64,000 bases of DNA from Allacma fusca (GCA_947179485.1 OX359245.1:76681067-76745066); one strand, 5' to 3'. Counted from the stretch's first letter, positions 48,999-61,369 are shown. The notes: generated from the letters alone by a model not told the origin. Program-made: numbers and translations.

Positions 48999-50129
48999 AA
49001 AATCTTCTACTTTGCTTCACATTCGTGTCCCCTGTGACCGCATGAATTGACCAAGCCAATGTAACAAGATTTGGAAATTCCAGAAAAGATTTCGATATTA
49101 ATGTGAGAGAATCAAATATTTTACGAGTAAAACAAAACGCGATGATGATATAAATATATGTATATTTGGTGCCCTATATTCAAAAATATTCGTTTCTATA
49201 TTTTTAAAAAGTGTTTCTATAACTAGGTCAACCATATAGTCTCAATATTCAAAATCGTGAATAAACTTCAAAATACGTTGAGGATTATTAAACATAATTT
49301 GTGTTCCGGGCTGAACGTTTTTACCAAATAATTATGTTTTGATGTTGCTGTCCATATGAAGTTGAGATGTTCAACAAGTTCCGAAGTTAGGAATTTCGTC
49401 CGTGACTAGTAAGTAAAATGACAGAGTAAGGTCCAGGAATTTTAAAACAGCTCATAATATTTGAATGAATAAGGAAAAAGGTTACGTAACGACCTTTACA
49501 GTAACATTACTTACTCGAGAAAAATCCTTTATTCAGTGCGTTTTTATTCATACATCGAGATGTTTCGAACATAACCACAGGCTTCCAGTCAGTGAGCACA
49601 TGTTCTGTAAAAAATCCCAAACGTCATTAATTTAATTTAACATATCAGGAAAGTACATACGGAGCGTACAAATGCAACAAGCACACTGTCAATAATGGAA
49701 TTATGTACTATTTAAAAGACAACAGAAATGGCTACGTATCAAAATAAGTTGAAGCAATCCTGGAAGTTATCCTTTGCGTTATTTTATATATTTCACATGT
49801 GCACGGAGTTTTTAGTGTTTTTACAAGTGAAAAGGAATTATGAAATAGTCCAGTTAGTCACTCCCCAGTGAATTGGCAGTCAAACGATTCATTAATCCGT
49901 TTCTATCAACAATTCCAAGTTAATGTCTAACTCTCATCTCTCATGTTTCTCAACTTTTCTGTTTCCACCCAGACGCTCATTCCAGCACTGCTCTTCAGAT
50001 GAGATCATTTTGATTTTAATCTGAAATTTCTCTAAAATCTGCATCTTTACGGATGATATTGTCTTTAAAAACTTGATTTCTTAGTGCGTCAGGATAGAAC
50101 GACCACATGTACTAATAACTTACTTGATC
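48999..50129. repeat. Remaining part of the C upstream block
   Basis: 49440-49680 repeats the sub-block seen at 15480, 22480 and 40900, including the minus-strand phrase VVMFETSRCMNKNAL. 49780-49870 matches 17030-17110. No gene is recognised. Confidence 0.45.
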
Positions 50130-50330
50130 GAATAGGAAATAGAAATGTTGAGTGTCCGACCAAAGGACCAATGGCCGAATCCAAAAGTTACCCCCTCGTT
50201 TAGAATTCTCGCACGTGCACTCTTAATGTCTGAATTTTAATTGAAGGGAAGTACTGAAAATTTGAAATCCAGGACGTTTAACGCACTCTCTTGAGCCCAA
50301 ATAAAATTTCAAAGGATTTCAAAATAGGCA
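50130..50330 (-). pseudogene. Family C remnant with internal deletion
   Basis: The 3' half of C exon 2 (the part encoding the LVLW and CYF-type region) is fused directly to the start of exon 1, so the intron and most of both exons are gone. The start codon position reads GTG instead of ATG. The upstream flank with CACTATTTAAGCAG follows at about 50481. Confidence 0.65.
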
Positions 50331-51529
50331 AAAATGAGGACGTTAAACGGACAAAGTTTGTCTAGTGTACTTTTTTATATGTGGAAAATTTTGTAGAATT
50401 ATGATGATGCCGAGTTGCATGAACTATATAATCAAAGGCAGGGTCGGGAATGACAACTGACGCTTCACAGGCACTTGAGCCACTATTTAAGCAGAGGGAA
50501 GCTATTAATAAATACAAACTGCTATTCATTTTGTCGAGTCAACTGGAAAGTAAGGGGCCATTCATTCAATTGGTGACGCTAAAAATTGCACATTTTACCC
50601 TACCACCTACCACAAGTAATGTAACCGTAACGTTGGCGTCTATAACCATGGTTTATTTGTGTTTTGTACAATTTGATACATCTACCTTCCGGATCTCTGA
50701 AGTAGAATCATGTGCATAGAAGTGTACCTATGATCGTCCAATTTTTTCTTTGCATTCGGTGGTGGCTAAAATCGTATTATTCGTTATTGAAGTACCATTA
50801 GGAATTTCAGTTCTTGCTTTAATATTTGAATTCAATATATTCAAACTAAATATATGTATACTTTCAGATGAAGTGGTTTATTAAGACCCACATTGAATTT
50901 CTCATTGTTGCATGCAGAATACAGACATTGGAAATGTTCAACCGTCGAACGGTTGTCTGAATTGAAGGTAGAAGACGGATTAGGAAGGATAAGGGAGGTA
51001 ATCGGATTTAGTTTGCAAATATTTATGAACCATCACAAATTTCCCTAACTGTTCAAAGTTTCCTAACATGCCTAATATCTATACACGAATTAATTAATTC
51101 ACTATATTTCATCTGTACAACCATGTTCTGAAATAATTTTTGCAAAATGGTGGGCACTTGTTGGCTCAAAGAAATCAAAGACAGTAAATATGGTAAGTTG
51201 TATGCAAGGATTAGTTTTCTACTCTAATAACAAATTAGCTTAAAATAAATTCTTTATTTCTAACACAGATTGTTATTACATACATATTTAATTAAATCTC
51301 ACTTTACAGCACTGTATTATTTATTATTAGTTAATATTTTACATAAGTACCTAAATCAAATGCCTAATTAAACAAAAACTGCCGAGTAGATTCAACACCC
51401 ATTGATTATCAAACTATCTACAACAATTAATTATGTTTTACAAATCTGGGCTTTGATTCTTCCACACACTCCAGCAGCTTTTGCTGACCAGTGGTGTTGT
51501 TTTTCCACCGGGTCAGTTGACATTACATA
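50331..51529. other. Intergenic before the terpene synthase 3' end
   Basis: C upstream flank to about 50560. Then comes a stretch beginning GGGGCCATTCATTCAATTGG that resembles the end of a DNA transposon; no partner end was found. No gene is recognised. Confidence 0.35.
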
Positions 51530-52709
51530 TTATTCTATACTAACAAACTCATGCAAGACTTGGTTTTTATATCGATACATTTTTAAGTGAGTTTGAATAA
51601 TACAGGAAATGATTATCCCCCCATGTTCAATTGTTTTCCAGAATATTTTCTTGTCTTCGTGATTTAGGTCAATTAAAAACCGTTCGTCTGAGAGTAAGTG
51701 CTCAACCTCCGTTCGAAACTCCTGCACTTTTTTGTTATGTTTTTCAAGGGTAGATTTCAGGGCTTTTTGAAAAGTTTTATTTTTCGTTTCCATAGTAATC
51801 AGTATGATGTTATCAATGCGCTTTCCAGTTTCTCTGGCTTCTTGCAATTCTTTCAGTACACTTAACGTGTCATTAATCAAGTAGGCCAGAGTTCGCCCAG
51901 ATTGGCACAGTCTGTTAAAATAAAAGTTCCGCCGTATATTTTCGGTGGGTTGTATTCCGTCCAACATCAATACAAATTCAAGTGGAGGATCAAAACCTAC
52001 AATTCGTGATCGCAGCTCGTTCCGTAATTCCAACTCAAGATAATGAGTATTATTTGTGCTCCCAAACCACGTTTGTAATTCAAACTCCTCGCAGAGTGCC
52101 CGGGCTAAGCACGTTGACGCTTTTGCAGTTACGTGAAATTCTGATTCCATGTCTTTCACCACATCGAAAAACACGAATATAATTCCTACGTCAAAACGAA
52201 TAATTTCTTTTAATATCAGAAATTGTTGATCCTCTTCAATGTTCTCAAAAGATTCAAACTCAAGCAAGTACATTTTTTGGAGTAAGCGACCAAGACTACG
52301 GAAAAAATCTGCGTGCCGGGGATGCCCAGCTAATTTCTCGCAGACGTCATCAATTATGAACAAGCAATAAAAGAAAACGTTAAATAGTAACAATTTTCGG
52401 TAAGCCTTTTGATTCTGTTGTGCTTGTTCTGCCCAGCTCGTGCAAAATGTTGCCATCTAAACGGAATCCTTAATTAAAGGAAGAGGGTCAAATCCTTCTG
52501 GCCATGTTATGCGCTTTGTAGAGTATGTAAGCACATCGGAAGATTGCTGATAAATAAAGTGGCTGAAAATTATCCAAATCTGCCACCCACTGATAAGGCC
52601 ACCCAAATTCAAACTCCCCAGAAAATTCCGCAGCCTCTGATTCAACCACAGGAATGCGATTATTGTTATTTTTGAATCGCCATTTGCAAACTTTTTCTGG
52701 AATTTCCAT
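51530..52709 (-). CDS. Class I terpene synthase (canonical/microbial type)
   Basis: Predicted 349-residue enzyme that would ionise a prenyl diphosphate and cyclise or rearrange it to a terpene, in the cytosol. Exon 1 is 52709-52587 (41 codons, MEIPEKVCKW). An intron 52586-52457 (weak GTGGCA donor, TTCCGTTTAG acceptor, 130 bp) joins in phase to exon 2, 52456-51530 (308 codons). Exon 2 residues: aspartate-rich motif FIIDDVCEK at 34-42 (DDVCE 36-40); arginines 145, 149 and 151, where the diphosphate sensor is expected; the complete NSE triad NDTLSVLKE at 195-203; and an RY pair at 295-296 near the C-terminus. Helical spacing and total length match bacterial, amoebal and fungal terpene synthases. 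The second motif is NSE rather than DDxxD, which separates it from insect IDS-derived enzymes. Motifs are intact; substrate and product are unknown. Confidence 0.85.
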
Positions 52710-53311
52710 TGTGTTGTCCCTAGAAGGATTACAACTGGTTTAAATTTCAACTGGCTTCGAAAACCGAAAGCCAAATTCTGCAACAAATAGATCTAGAAGT
52801 ATTCCTAATCAAGGACTGGATATATTATTTCCGAAAGTTTGTATTTATAGAAGCTATAGATGTACAGCATTTGTATATAGTTACTCTGTAATTGCTTCAT
52901 TACCAAGATTACTAATTGTAAGCATGACTGTATTTCCAGATAATTAAATTATTGCAATTTTTCAACTTGAAGAAAAACCGGTATAAGATATTGTTGGGAA
53001 AATCGAATGTAATAATTAGATTTTATTACAATCGAAACACCTTGGGAAAATAAGCGTTTCAACTTTACATGCGGATAGGAGTTAGGCTAATGCAAGTTCG
53101 GGCCGGTTCTAAAGCTGAAGTTCTTAAAATCCGGCTTTCCCAACACGAATAGTGAGATTGGCTACTTTATAGTTCTCATGTTAATTTCCATAAAAAATAA
53201 AAATTGTTATATTTTGACGAAAAATTGAATTTTTATTATGAGTCCACGAGGTAGCGTTGGTTTTCTCTTAAGGTTGATATCGCCACATATAACTAGATAG
53301 ATCTACTATGA
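52710..53311. other. Upstream of terpene synthase, no gene recognised
   Basis: AT-rich. On the minus strand this would include the promoter and any 5' UTR of the terpene synthase; no clear TATA box or further exon was identified. No target duplication of the adjacent LINE was recognised. Confidence 0.4.
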
Positions 53312-56300
53312 ATATCAGGGGAAACAGTACTATATGGTGTTGATTCTAGTCAAAATGTGATTATAGGTGGGGATTACAATTGCAGAGTTGGGAATTTGGA
53401 TTTGCTTCCGGAGGAGTTGATTGCTGGAACAAACTTGAAATGCGAAAGAAATTCAAAGAATGAGGTGGTACACAGAGAAGCACAAAAATTATTAACTATT
53501 TTTGGGAACTGCGGACTAATCATGCTAAATGGTAGGACGGTTGGTAATTTTGAAAGAAATTATACGTTCGTTGGAAATAATGCCTGCAGCACTGTTGATT
53601 TATGTTTTATAAGTTATGAAATAATTAAAAACATTAATTGTTTTGAAGTTGCAAATATAGGGTCATCTGATCACTATCCCATAAGCCTAATATTGAAATG
53701 CAACAACAGAGCTGTTAAGGTACCACCAGAATACACCAGCCAGAAATCTATAAAGCCAGATACCAAGTCTGTCTCGGTTTTTAAAACCCGCTTAGATGAA
53801 ATGGGACCACCTGAAGGGTCTGATAATATCGGAGAGTTTTTAGAAGCATTAAATAAATCCCTAAGTCAGATAGCGGAGGAAACTAATTGTCTGATACCTC
53901 GCATCAGAATCTCTTCCTGGCAATGCCAGCCATGGTTCGATCTAAGCTGTAGACAGCTAAAGAGGAAGATACGATCATTGGCAAGGGTGCTAAAAAACTC
54001 GGGGAACAAGACATCAATTAGGGAGGAAATAGTTAAATCTCGTAAAAGGTTCAAAAATTTATGTCGCGAAAAAAGGTTGCAGTACTATAATGATCTCAGG
54101 GAAAGTATTGGTAACAGCAAAAATTCAAAGCAATTTTGGGAGGCAGTACGCAGATTTAGACCAACAAGCACACAAGGAACGGAGGTTAGTAAGGTAAGCT
54201 GGGAGAGTTTCTATAAAGGCATTATGCCAAATAAAGAGATCAGTTATACTTATCTAAGTAATACTGGAGAATATTTTCTAAATAAGGAGATATCAATGCA
54301 GGAGCTTAAGGAAGCAGTGAAGAAAATTAGTAAAGGAAAGAGCCCGGGTGGTGACGGTATCACCAATGATTGCCTCAAGGCACTTCCTGACAGCTGGTTA
54401 CAAGCAGTGTTAGATATATACAACAAAATGTTTGATCAGGAATACTGCCCAACATCGCTAACAGAAATAGAGATAATAACATTATTTAAGAAAGGGGCAA
54501 GAGATGATCCGGCAAACTACAGGGGCATAGCACTAATAAGCTGTATTACAAAGTTATATACGCAGATTTTGTTAGATAGAATTGTAATATGGGCAGATAG
54601 ATGTAAAATAATACCAGAGAACCAAGCTGGATTCCGTAAAAAGCGATCATGTGCTGATCAGGTATTTACCCTGGCAGGTATTATACGGAACCATATAAGA
54701 TTTCCAAAGAGAAAGGTCTATTCTATATTTGTGGACTATAAAAGGGCATTTGACTCGGTAAACCACACATTGCTATGGGAAAAGCTACACAGGTTAGGTC
54801 TGAGTGGAAAGATAATCCGAATTCTGCAAAACATATACTATCAGGCCAGGCTCAGAGTTAGAACATGTGAAGGGTATACTGATTTCCAGGATATAAATGA
54901 AGGGGTGTTACAGGGAGAGATTCTGTCTTCAATGCTGTTTTCTTTGTATGTATCAGACTTGGAAAAATATTTTCATGACAACCAGGCAGTAGGAATTAGC
55001 ATAAATGAAACTACTGCTATTCTGACTTTGATGTATGCGGACGATACTGTAATCCTCGCATACAGCCCAGGAGATCTGAGGAAGAAAATAGAAATTCTAG
55101 AAGACTACTGCCAAATAAATAAGTTACAGGTAAATGCGAGTAAAACCAAGATTATGATCTTTGCAAAACATTTACCTAGAGTTTTACCAACTTTCTCATT
55201 TGAAGGAAAAAAGCTAGACTTGGTAAAGGAGTATACCTATTTAGGAGTCCCATTTCACTCTACAGGGTCATTCCGACTAACAGCAGGTTTTTTCAAAAAA
55301 AAAGCAGTAATAGCACAAAATGCAGTCATTAATATAATCAACTCCTCTAGATGCAATTCATGGAACTCAATATGTAAATTGTTCGAGTCAATGTGCATGT
55401 TTAATCTTTTGTATGCAGCAGGAATATGGGGTTTGGGACACGAAGGGCTAGTGGAGAGCCTTCAAACTACGTTTTTTAGAAAAATTCTAAGAGTGAGTCC
55501 CAAAACTTTAAACCATACCATAAGGTTAGAAGCCGGACGTTGTAAAATCAGTTGCACAATAATCAAATTATCATTGGCGTATCTATATAAAATCCTGAAA
55601 ATGGATCGTAGTAGATATCCATATGTTACTTTCCAGAAGCTTGTAATGATCGATTCCAACACTCAGTTCCCCCAAACTGGAACTGGGTAACGAAAATTAA
55701 GGATAATCTTAACAAATTTGGTTTTCGGGTAATGTGGGAAAATATAAATCCTCAGTGGATTGAGATTAACTATAAATCCATACTAGAAGCGGCAGCGGCA
55801 GCTTCAGTTATGGACGACGTAGAGAAGGTCATGTGTTCAAAGCAAAATCCTTTGTATAAATTTATGCTTAGGGGATCAGTGGTTCCAAAATATTTAATGG
55901 GGGAGTTATCATTACAAATGGTTAGATTCATGGCATTTTTACGCCTGGCAAACCCGATTGATTCGAAAATTGATTTAAGGGGAAACATACTAGAAATAAG
56001 CCCAAATAAGCCATGTATACTATGTAACTACTCGCAACAATCATGGCAACACTTACTTACAGAATGCTCTAAATTAAGTTATTTAAGAATCAAATATAGT
56101 ATTATTAATGAGAATATAGACAACACACGGACACATCTAAATATAATATGTGAATCAAATCCGGTTATTTTAAACAGTTTGTACAAATGGTGTATAGAAA
56201 TCGCAACACAAGTATCAAAACATCAAACTGTATCACTACGGTAAAGTATGGAAATCTAATACGGGTCTAAATGTATCTAATTACTATTTGTAAATCTTTT

Positions 56301-56345
56301 GTGTATGAGCCTACTCGCAAACACAATAAAAACTTATTACAAAAC
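53312..56345 (+). mobile_element. 5'-truncated LINE (non-LTR retrotransposon) ORF2
   Basis: The reading frame is open from 53312 to 55690. It starts within the apurinic-type endonuclease (GGDYN at about 53369, SSDHYPIS at about 53663), so the element's front is missing. The reverse transcriptase follows with SPGGDGI, NYRGIALIS, AGFRKKRSCADQ, FVDYKRAFDSVNH, GVLQGEILSSMLF and the catalytic YADDTVIL. A frame change within the C run at about 55667 moves the reading to 55690-56244, which ends in a C-x2-C-x8-H-x4-C zinc knuckle (CILC...HLLTEC). The 3' UTR has AATAAA at about 56326. The clade is uncertain; the endonuclease plus CCHC layout fits the Jockey/CR1/I-like groups. Apart from the truncation and one frameshift it is well preserved, so fairly young. 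Confidence 0.9.
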
Positions 56346-57565
56346 CATAGAGCGTTAAAGAACTTATTGAAATATTTTAACTTTGGAAAGCTTTTGATTT
56401 CCTCATCTGTAATAACTATTGTACCGTTTTAGCCTAGGGACGTGTTTGGTAGCTTGCCGAAAGGTCATGCAGTTTAACAAATATAGCGAAGGATATTTTA
56501 CTTTTGAAATTTCAAAATCCCAAACGTTTGGAAATGTAATATTCATTCTACCCTTACTCCAAGCTGAGGAAAATGTTTTACAAGTTGTGCATACTTAGTG
56601 CATGTGTGGCTTACTGAACGATGTGATACTTTGTATTAAATCAATTGGATGTGATGATCTTCACCCTGTCCATTGTATTTTTGATTTTTATTACTTCTGT
56701 GTCCAATATTTTGATGGATCTGCATGTATGCAAGGTAATTTTATTTTTAATCGAAAACATCTGTAGCTTTTTCTACTCGTCAATGAAAGTATGCAATATT
56801 ATCATTGCCATAAAGGTATCATACATGATTATCTACATGTAACATACTATGTATTGCATTTAAACAGTTGTGGATAACGTACCTGGGTATGACTATAGGT
56901 ACGACACTGTGATACCCGAGTATGGGTACAATGCGGGTACAGTTACATGATTTCAAATTAGGTACTAATACTTGTTTAGGTAAGTACATAATTTCTATTG
57001 ACAGGTGTTTTGCTTCCCATGGGAATCACTATACTGAAAATTAACTCTATTGAATTTGTAACAAATAGTACGGAACAAAACCAGTGTGCCAGTATATACA
57101 CATTTCCCATTCTCATTTAATGTTTCTTTAGACAATTAAGTAACTTGTCTTATCTTTCTAACAAAACGTTTTTCCTCAGTAAAATACTGTAAGCCTCAGT
57201 TTACACTTATTAATTCTGAGATGTAGTTCTGTACTGGAAACACCTGTAATTGTAATAAATTATTGTGTGGCCAGAATCGCATATAGTTAATTATTAGTAT
57301 TGCTACACTTGCTAATAACACGTTAGCAATGGAGGAACTACATATGGAGATTCGATCAATAAAATATAGATATTTCTCCATGAAACCTGGTTCCACACAG
57401 GTTAATACACCTGCAAGTAATGCACCTTTAAGTGGCTGCTCATCACAGGCTCCGTTGATGGGATTTACTGAGGGAATACCCGTACAGGGATTATTTCTTA
57501 TTTACTTTTATTTGGAACCGGGAAGTTATTATTCAATTAGTTGCGGTATTCTCTGGTCATTCAAC
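56346..57565. other. Intergenic, B-family upstream flank
   Basis: 56640-56842 is a hydrophobic open frame without recognisable family. 57080-57310 resembles the upstream flanks of B1, B3 and B4. Exon 1 and exon 2 of a B gene are absent here. Confidence 0.35.
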
Positions 57566-57760
57566 GGTATATGAGGTATCCTTTGCAAAGTTGTACTCCT
57601 GGAAAGCTAAAGAGTTTCTCCAAGTGCGCGTGAGTCCATAATGTCATTTCGTCCTGTCCAGGTCATGATCGTAACCTACTACTACGCTGACCGCGGCATT
57701 GTCGTACCATTCACAAAATGATTTTTGAGAGAACAATTAATTTACATATGTCAAATTAAC
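57566..57760 (+). pseudogene. Family B receptor exon 3 remnant
   Basis: Matches the last third of B exon 3 (region encoding STLHSWKG to SYYYADRGIV) with several indels, ending near TTAATTTACATATG. MITE copy 3 lies 50 bp downstream. Confidence 0.7.
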
Positions 57761-57810
57761 TGTTAGTAATGTCAATACTACAAACCTCAAATATATTTAT
57801 TTACATTGTA

Positions 57811-58685
57811 CAGTGAATTTCCTATATAGTGGTTTCCAAGGGAGTGACAAATTCCTGCCACTATATAGGGATGCCACTATATGTTACTAATGGTTAATTA
57901 TATACTATTAATGTTTTTAGACAATAACTGTAACTAAATTCATTTATAAATTTATTTATTTTTACAGAATACTCAAAATTATGAGGTATGCTAAGCTTTA
58001 TCGAGTTAAAGATGTTCAGTAACTTTAGGTTTCCTCATACTATTAATAATATTAGTCGTAGCAAACTTTTCGACTGCAATGTCACCATTCCAGAAACCAA
58101 AATCCCGGAATTATGGCAATGGGAATTACTTCCACTGAGTACTCTTTTTCACAATGAGGGTTTTCTTGACTGTCTGTTTAATGTCATTTTAAATCTTCAA
58201 TATAATAATTCAATTTATTTAAAAAAACCAGCACGAATTGAAACTTATTAGAAGTGAGCCAAGGCAAAGATGGCAATGATTTGTGTTATAACTGTTCGTT
58301 TTAACTTAAGTCACGGATCATATGCCGTAAATCCAGCTAATCATACCAGGGCGTCAGTAAACCACAATAATAATCAAACTGTATTAATATTTGAAATTAA
58401 AATTGAACCAAACGACATTAACATTATTAACCGCTCGCACGTTTTATAACATCATGTTATACTTTTGTAGCCATTATCTAGCTAATTTTATGCCAACTGC
58501 CATTATAATTTTGCATTGTCTGAGCCACAGTAACACCTAATAGTGCCATTATAGAGGGAATACCATTATAGCGGGTGCCACTATACTGTATACCTTTAAC
58601 ATTGCAAACCTCTAGGGAGGGTTTTTTGATGCCACTAAAGAGGGAATGCCATCTAAGAGGAAACCACTATATGGGAAATTCACTG
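57811..58685. mobile_element. MITE copy 3, TA target site
   Basis: 875 bp with the same CAGTGAATTTCC ends and TA flanks (57809-57810, 58686-58687). Same orientation as copy 2. Confidence 0.85.
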
Positions 58686-58689
58686 TACG

Positions 58690-60240
58690 TACCAAGATGC
58701 TCCTGTACTTTTGCTCATCGTCACACTCGTAGCAGTAGTACCCGTAGTACTTGGGACTTCGACATAGTTACCCATTTGACATGACAATTGGCAATTTTTT
58801 ATTAATCATAGTAAACGTATTTGGTACATTGCATGCTAAACTTTGTGAAACAACGGACCGTTATAAGCTACGAAATTACTTAAATGTCGTCATAATGCGG
58901 ATTCCATTCTACAGGAGGAGCTTTTTACTTTCAGACTTCACGGTTGAATCACCTTTAAATTGTAGTAGAGTATTTCAAATTAGACGAAATTCTTAAAAAT
59001 GAACTTTGGTGGATTTTAATTATCGTAAATACGTACTACTAAATTGTAAATGATGGGAAGATTTTATCTGCCTTAAATCATGCACAACTATTAACTGTCA
59101 TCTCACAAGCAGATTTGTAATTTTTTAATATAAACGCCTGTATATATTATAGCATCCTTGAATACGCCTACTTTGGAAAACGTTAGTGTATATTATATAG
59201 GAAATTCGCTTTTATTAACCTATTTTTAATATCATACATTCAGGACGTCTTTAATTACGAAAACGCTTTACAATAATTTCTGTACAAGACCTTTTCAGCA
59301 GTGTGGCTGACAGCCGAGTCAATAGACACAATAGATAAATTATTCCAGCATTATTCCCTCTGCATTCAGATTCGTGGCAACATATTTGAATGTAGAGACC
59401 TTTTAGAGACCTCCCAGGAAGACGCATACATTTTCCTAGAAATGAGCTTGAAAAGACGATCTCTTGTTCTCCACTTTCCATTACCATTGAAGTTTTAGAG
59501 TAAAAAGACGGAAATTATATAATTTTTACCATTACCCTTAATGTTGGCTAAGACGGGGAAACATTTGTTAATTTTCACCCTGTACATCGAATGAAAATAA
59601 TGTAACAGCAGAACAGTGTGGTCTACGACGTAAAGCGACGTTACAATATAAGCCTTTTATAAACACATTTTCCTCCCAACAAAACACACATGCAAATTTC
59701 CGAAAACTTAAATAGTTATCGCCTAACTGCAGGCAATTTTGCAGGTACAAAATGAATTTAGAATAATTTATTATTAGGTTTACCTGAAAGAGAAAAATCG
59801 TTTTTATTAAAGTAGTAGACAGTAAAGCTCGATTGTTAATAGTAGACTGCCTTCCCAAATAGTAGCTAGTCTACTAAAATAGTTTACATCTTTCAACTTT
59901 ATAAATTCGATACATTGTGCACGGTGCGAGGAAAACTCTTAATGTTGTGAAATAACGGACACGGTAACGCAAAACATTACAATCAATAGAATTTGAAATT
60001 ACTTAAATATTGTCAAGTGCGGATTCCATGCGATAAAACGAGCTTCAGACTTTACATTAAATGAAATTAGACGAACTTCTTAAAACAGATTTTGTATTCC
60101 TTAAATCACCCACAACTATTAACTCTCATCTCACAATTATATCTGCAATGTTTTTAAATAAACGTCTACGTACATCATACCTTCTCTGAATATGTCTACT
60201 TTGAAAAACGTTCCTATATATTATTTAGGAACTTCGATTT
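58690..60240. repeat. Tandem duplicated block without firm gene
   Basis: 58790-59200 and 59910-60240 are diverged direct repeats (shared GAAATTACTTAAAT, GCGGATTCCAT, AATTAGACGAA and CACAACTATTAACT phrases). In the first copy a plus-strand frame from about 58785 reads TIGNFLLIIVNVFGTLHAK and continues through a charged segment. It could be a receptor exon, but it is destroyed in the second copy. Function unknown. Confidence 0.4.
59345..59498 (+). other. Possible exon, conserved phrase QIRGNIFECRDL
   Basis: Partner of the segment at 48860. The plus-strand frame reads QIRGNIFECRDLLETSQEDA and continues YIFLEMSLKRRSL. Family not recognised. Confidence 0.3.
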
Positions 60241-60389
60241 TTAAAGCGAAGCGCTTTTGTAAAATTGCTCGTTTTTCATTTTGTCCTTCTAAAGGCTCCC
60301 GCACGGGACAAGATACAACCGCCGGACCAGCGGCAAACGACCTGTTGGGTCCTGGACTTGGGAATAACGCCTTTACTTTTTCAATTTTC

Positions 60390-60720
60390 GAAATTTCATA
60401 AAATTTCATAAAATTTCGAAAATTCCCCGAATTCACTTAAAAATCCAATTTAACCGTACAAACGAATTCGTTGATCACTAAAGTCGTGGAAAATACCTTT
60501 CCCGCTCAAATTTCCTGATCGAAAATATTCCGAATTTACGTAAAATTCTGATTTAACCGCTCGAAAGAATTCCTAGATAAATAAAATCGTCGAAAATACC
60601 TTCCTCGCCACAATATTCAAAATTTTATGAAATTTCGAAAAAACTTGGGTTAACCACAGGAACTAGATTTTAACTCGTTGATCACTAAGGTCGTAAAAAA
60701 TACCTTCCCTGCCTTGAAAT
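60390..60720. repeat. Degenerate ~110-bp tandem repeat
   Basis: The phrases TTGATCACTAA, GTCGT, AAAATACCTT and AAATTTCATAAAATTTCGAA recur about three times at intervals near 100-110 bp. No coding sequence. Confidence 0.5.
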
Positions 60721-61369
60721 CCGGCTTCGCTTTTGTTGCAATTGATGAATCGATTGCAGTTTTGGATTTTTTATTAATCAATGTATTGAATCGCAAATTC
60801 TACGCGTAATTATTTAAGAAAACACCTTACAATAATTTTTATAGAAAACATTTTCAGCAGTGCGGTTGCTAATCCAGTTGACAGACATTAACAGATATTA
60901 TAATTACAAAGGAGTTCAGCCACAGTTGGTTGATGTAAAGTGTAAACGTTGTAAAAAATTACATTTAGATATTCTGATTTGCAAATTCCGTTTTTAACTT
61001 GTTTAATTCGTATTTCGATTCAGACTCATTTCCCCTGTTCACTATTAACGCTTAATGACAGTTAAATACCTTGTTTTGTCTATCTAGCTAAACATTTTCC
61101 TCCGTAATTACTAACTGGAAGCAATCAATAATTCAGAAATGCAATTATTCTGTGTGTATATCCCTTAGAATTAGAATAAATTATTATTTGAGAAAATAAT
61201 TGTACAGGTAATTATTCGCATTGCGAAACTTGATTTTAACACGTTAGTAACTGAAGGAACTAACCATTGAAAAAACTATTTTCGCATGCCTTACTGGTTG
61301 AAGATATTACTTTAGTATAATAGCCCGGAGCGCACAAGTAGGACCAAAATTTGGAGAGATATTTCCAGG
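60721..61369. other. Promoter-side flank of B4
   Basis: Resembles upstream regions of B1, B3 and the 57-kb remnant. The segment GCACAAGTAGGACCAAAATTT just before the start is almost identical in B1. The reading frame is open upstream of the ATG to about 61316, so a longer or spliced 5' end is possible. Confidence 0.4.

Noticed and set aside
50550-50720. Possible DNA transposon end beginning GGGGCCATTCATTCAATTGG
   Set aside because: Resembles a common transposon terminus, but no inverted partner end or target duplication was found in the window.
52457-52786. 110-codon minus-strand frame directly upstream of the terpene synthase body, separated from it by TAG
   Set aside because: The overlapping frame starting at 52709 gives a better N-terminus (WRFKNNNNRIP, ESEAAEF); this frame is mostly intron and frame-shadow.
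56645-56842. Hydrophobic 65-codon frame that could be a membrane exon
   Set aside because: Hydrophobicity is common by chance in AT-rich DNA; no splice sites or family similarity to A or B exons were found.
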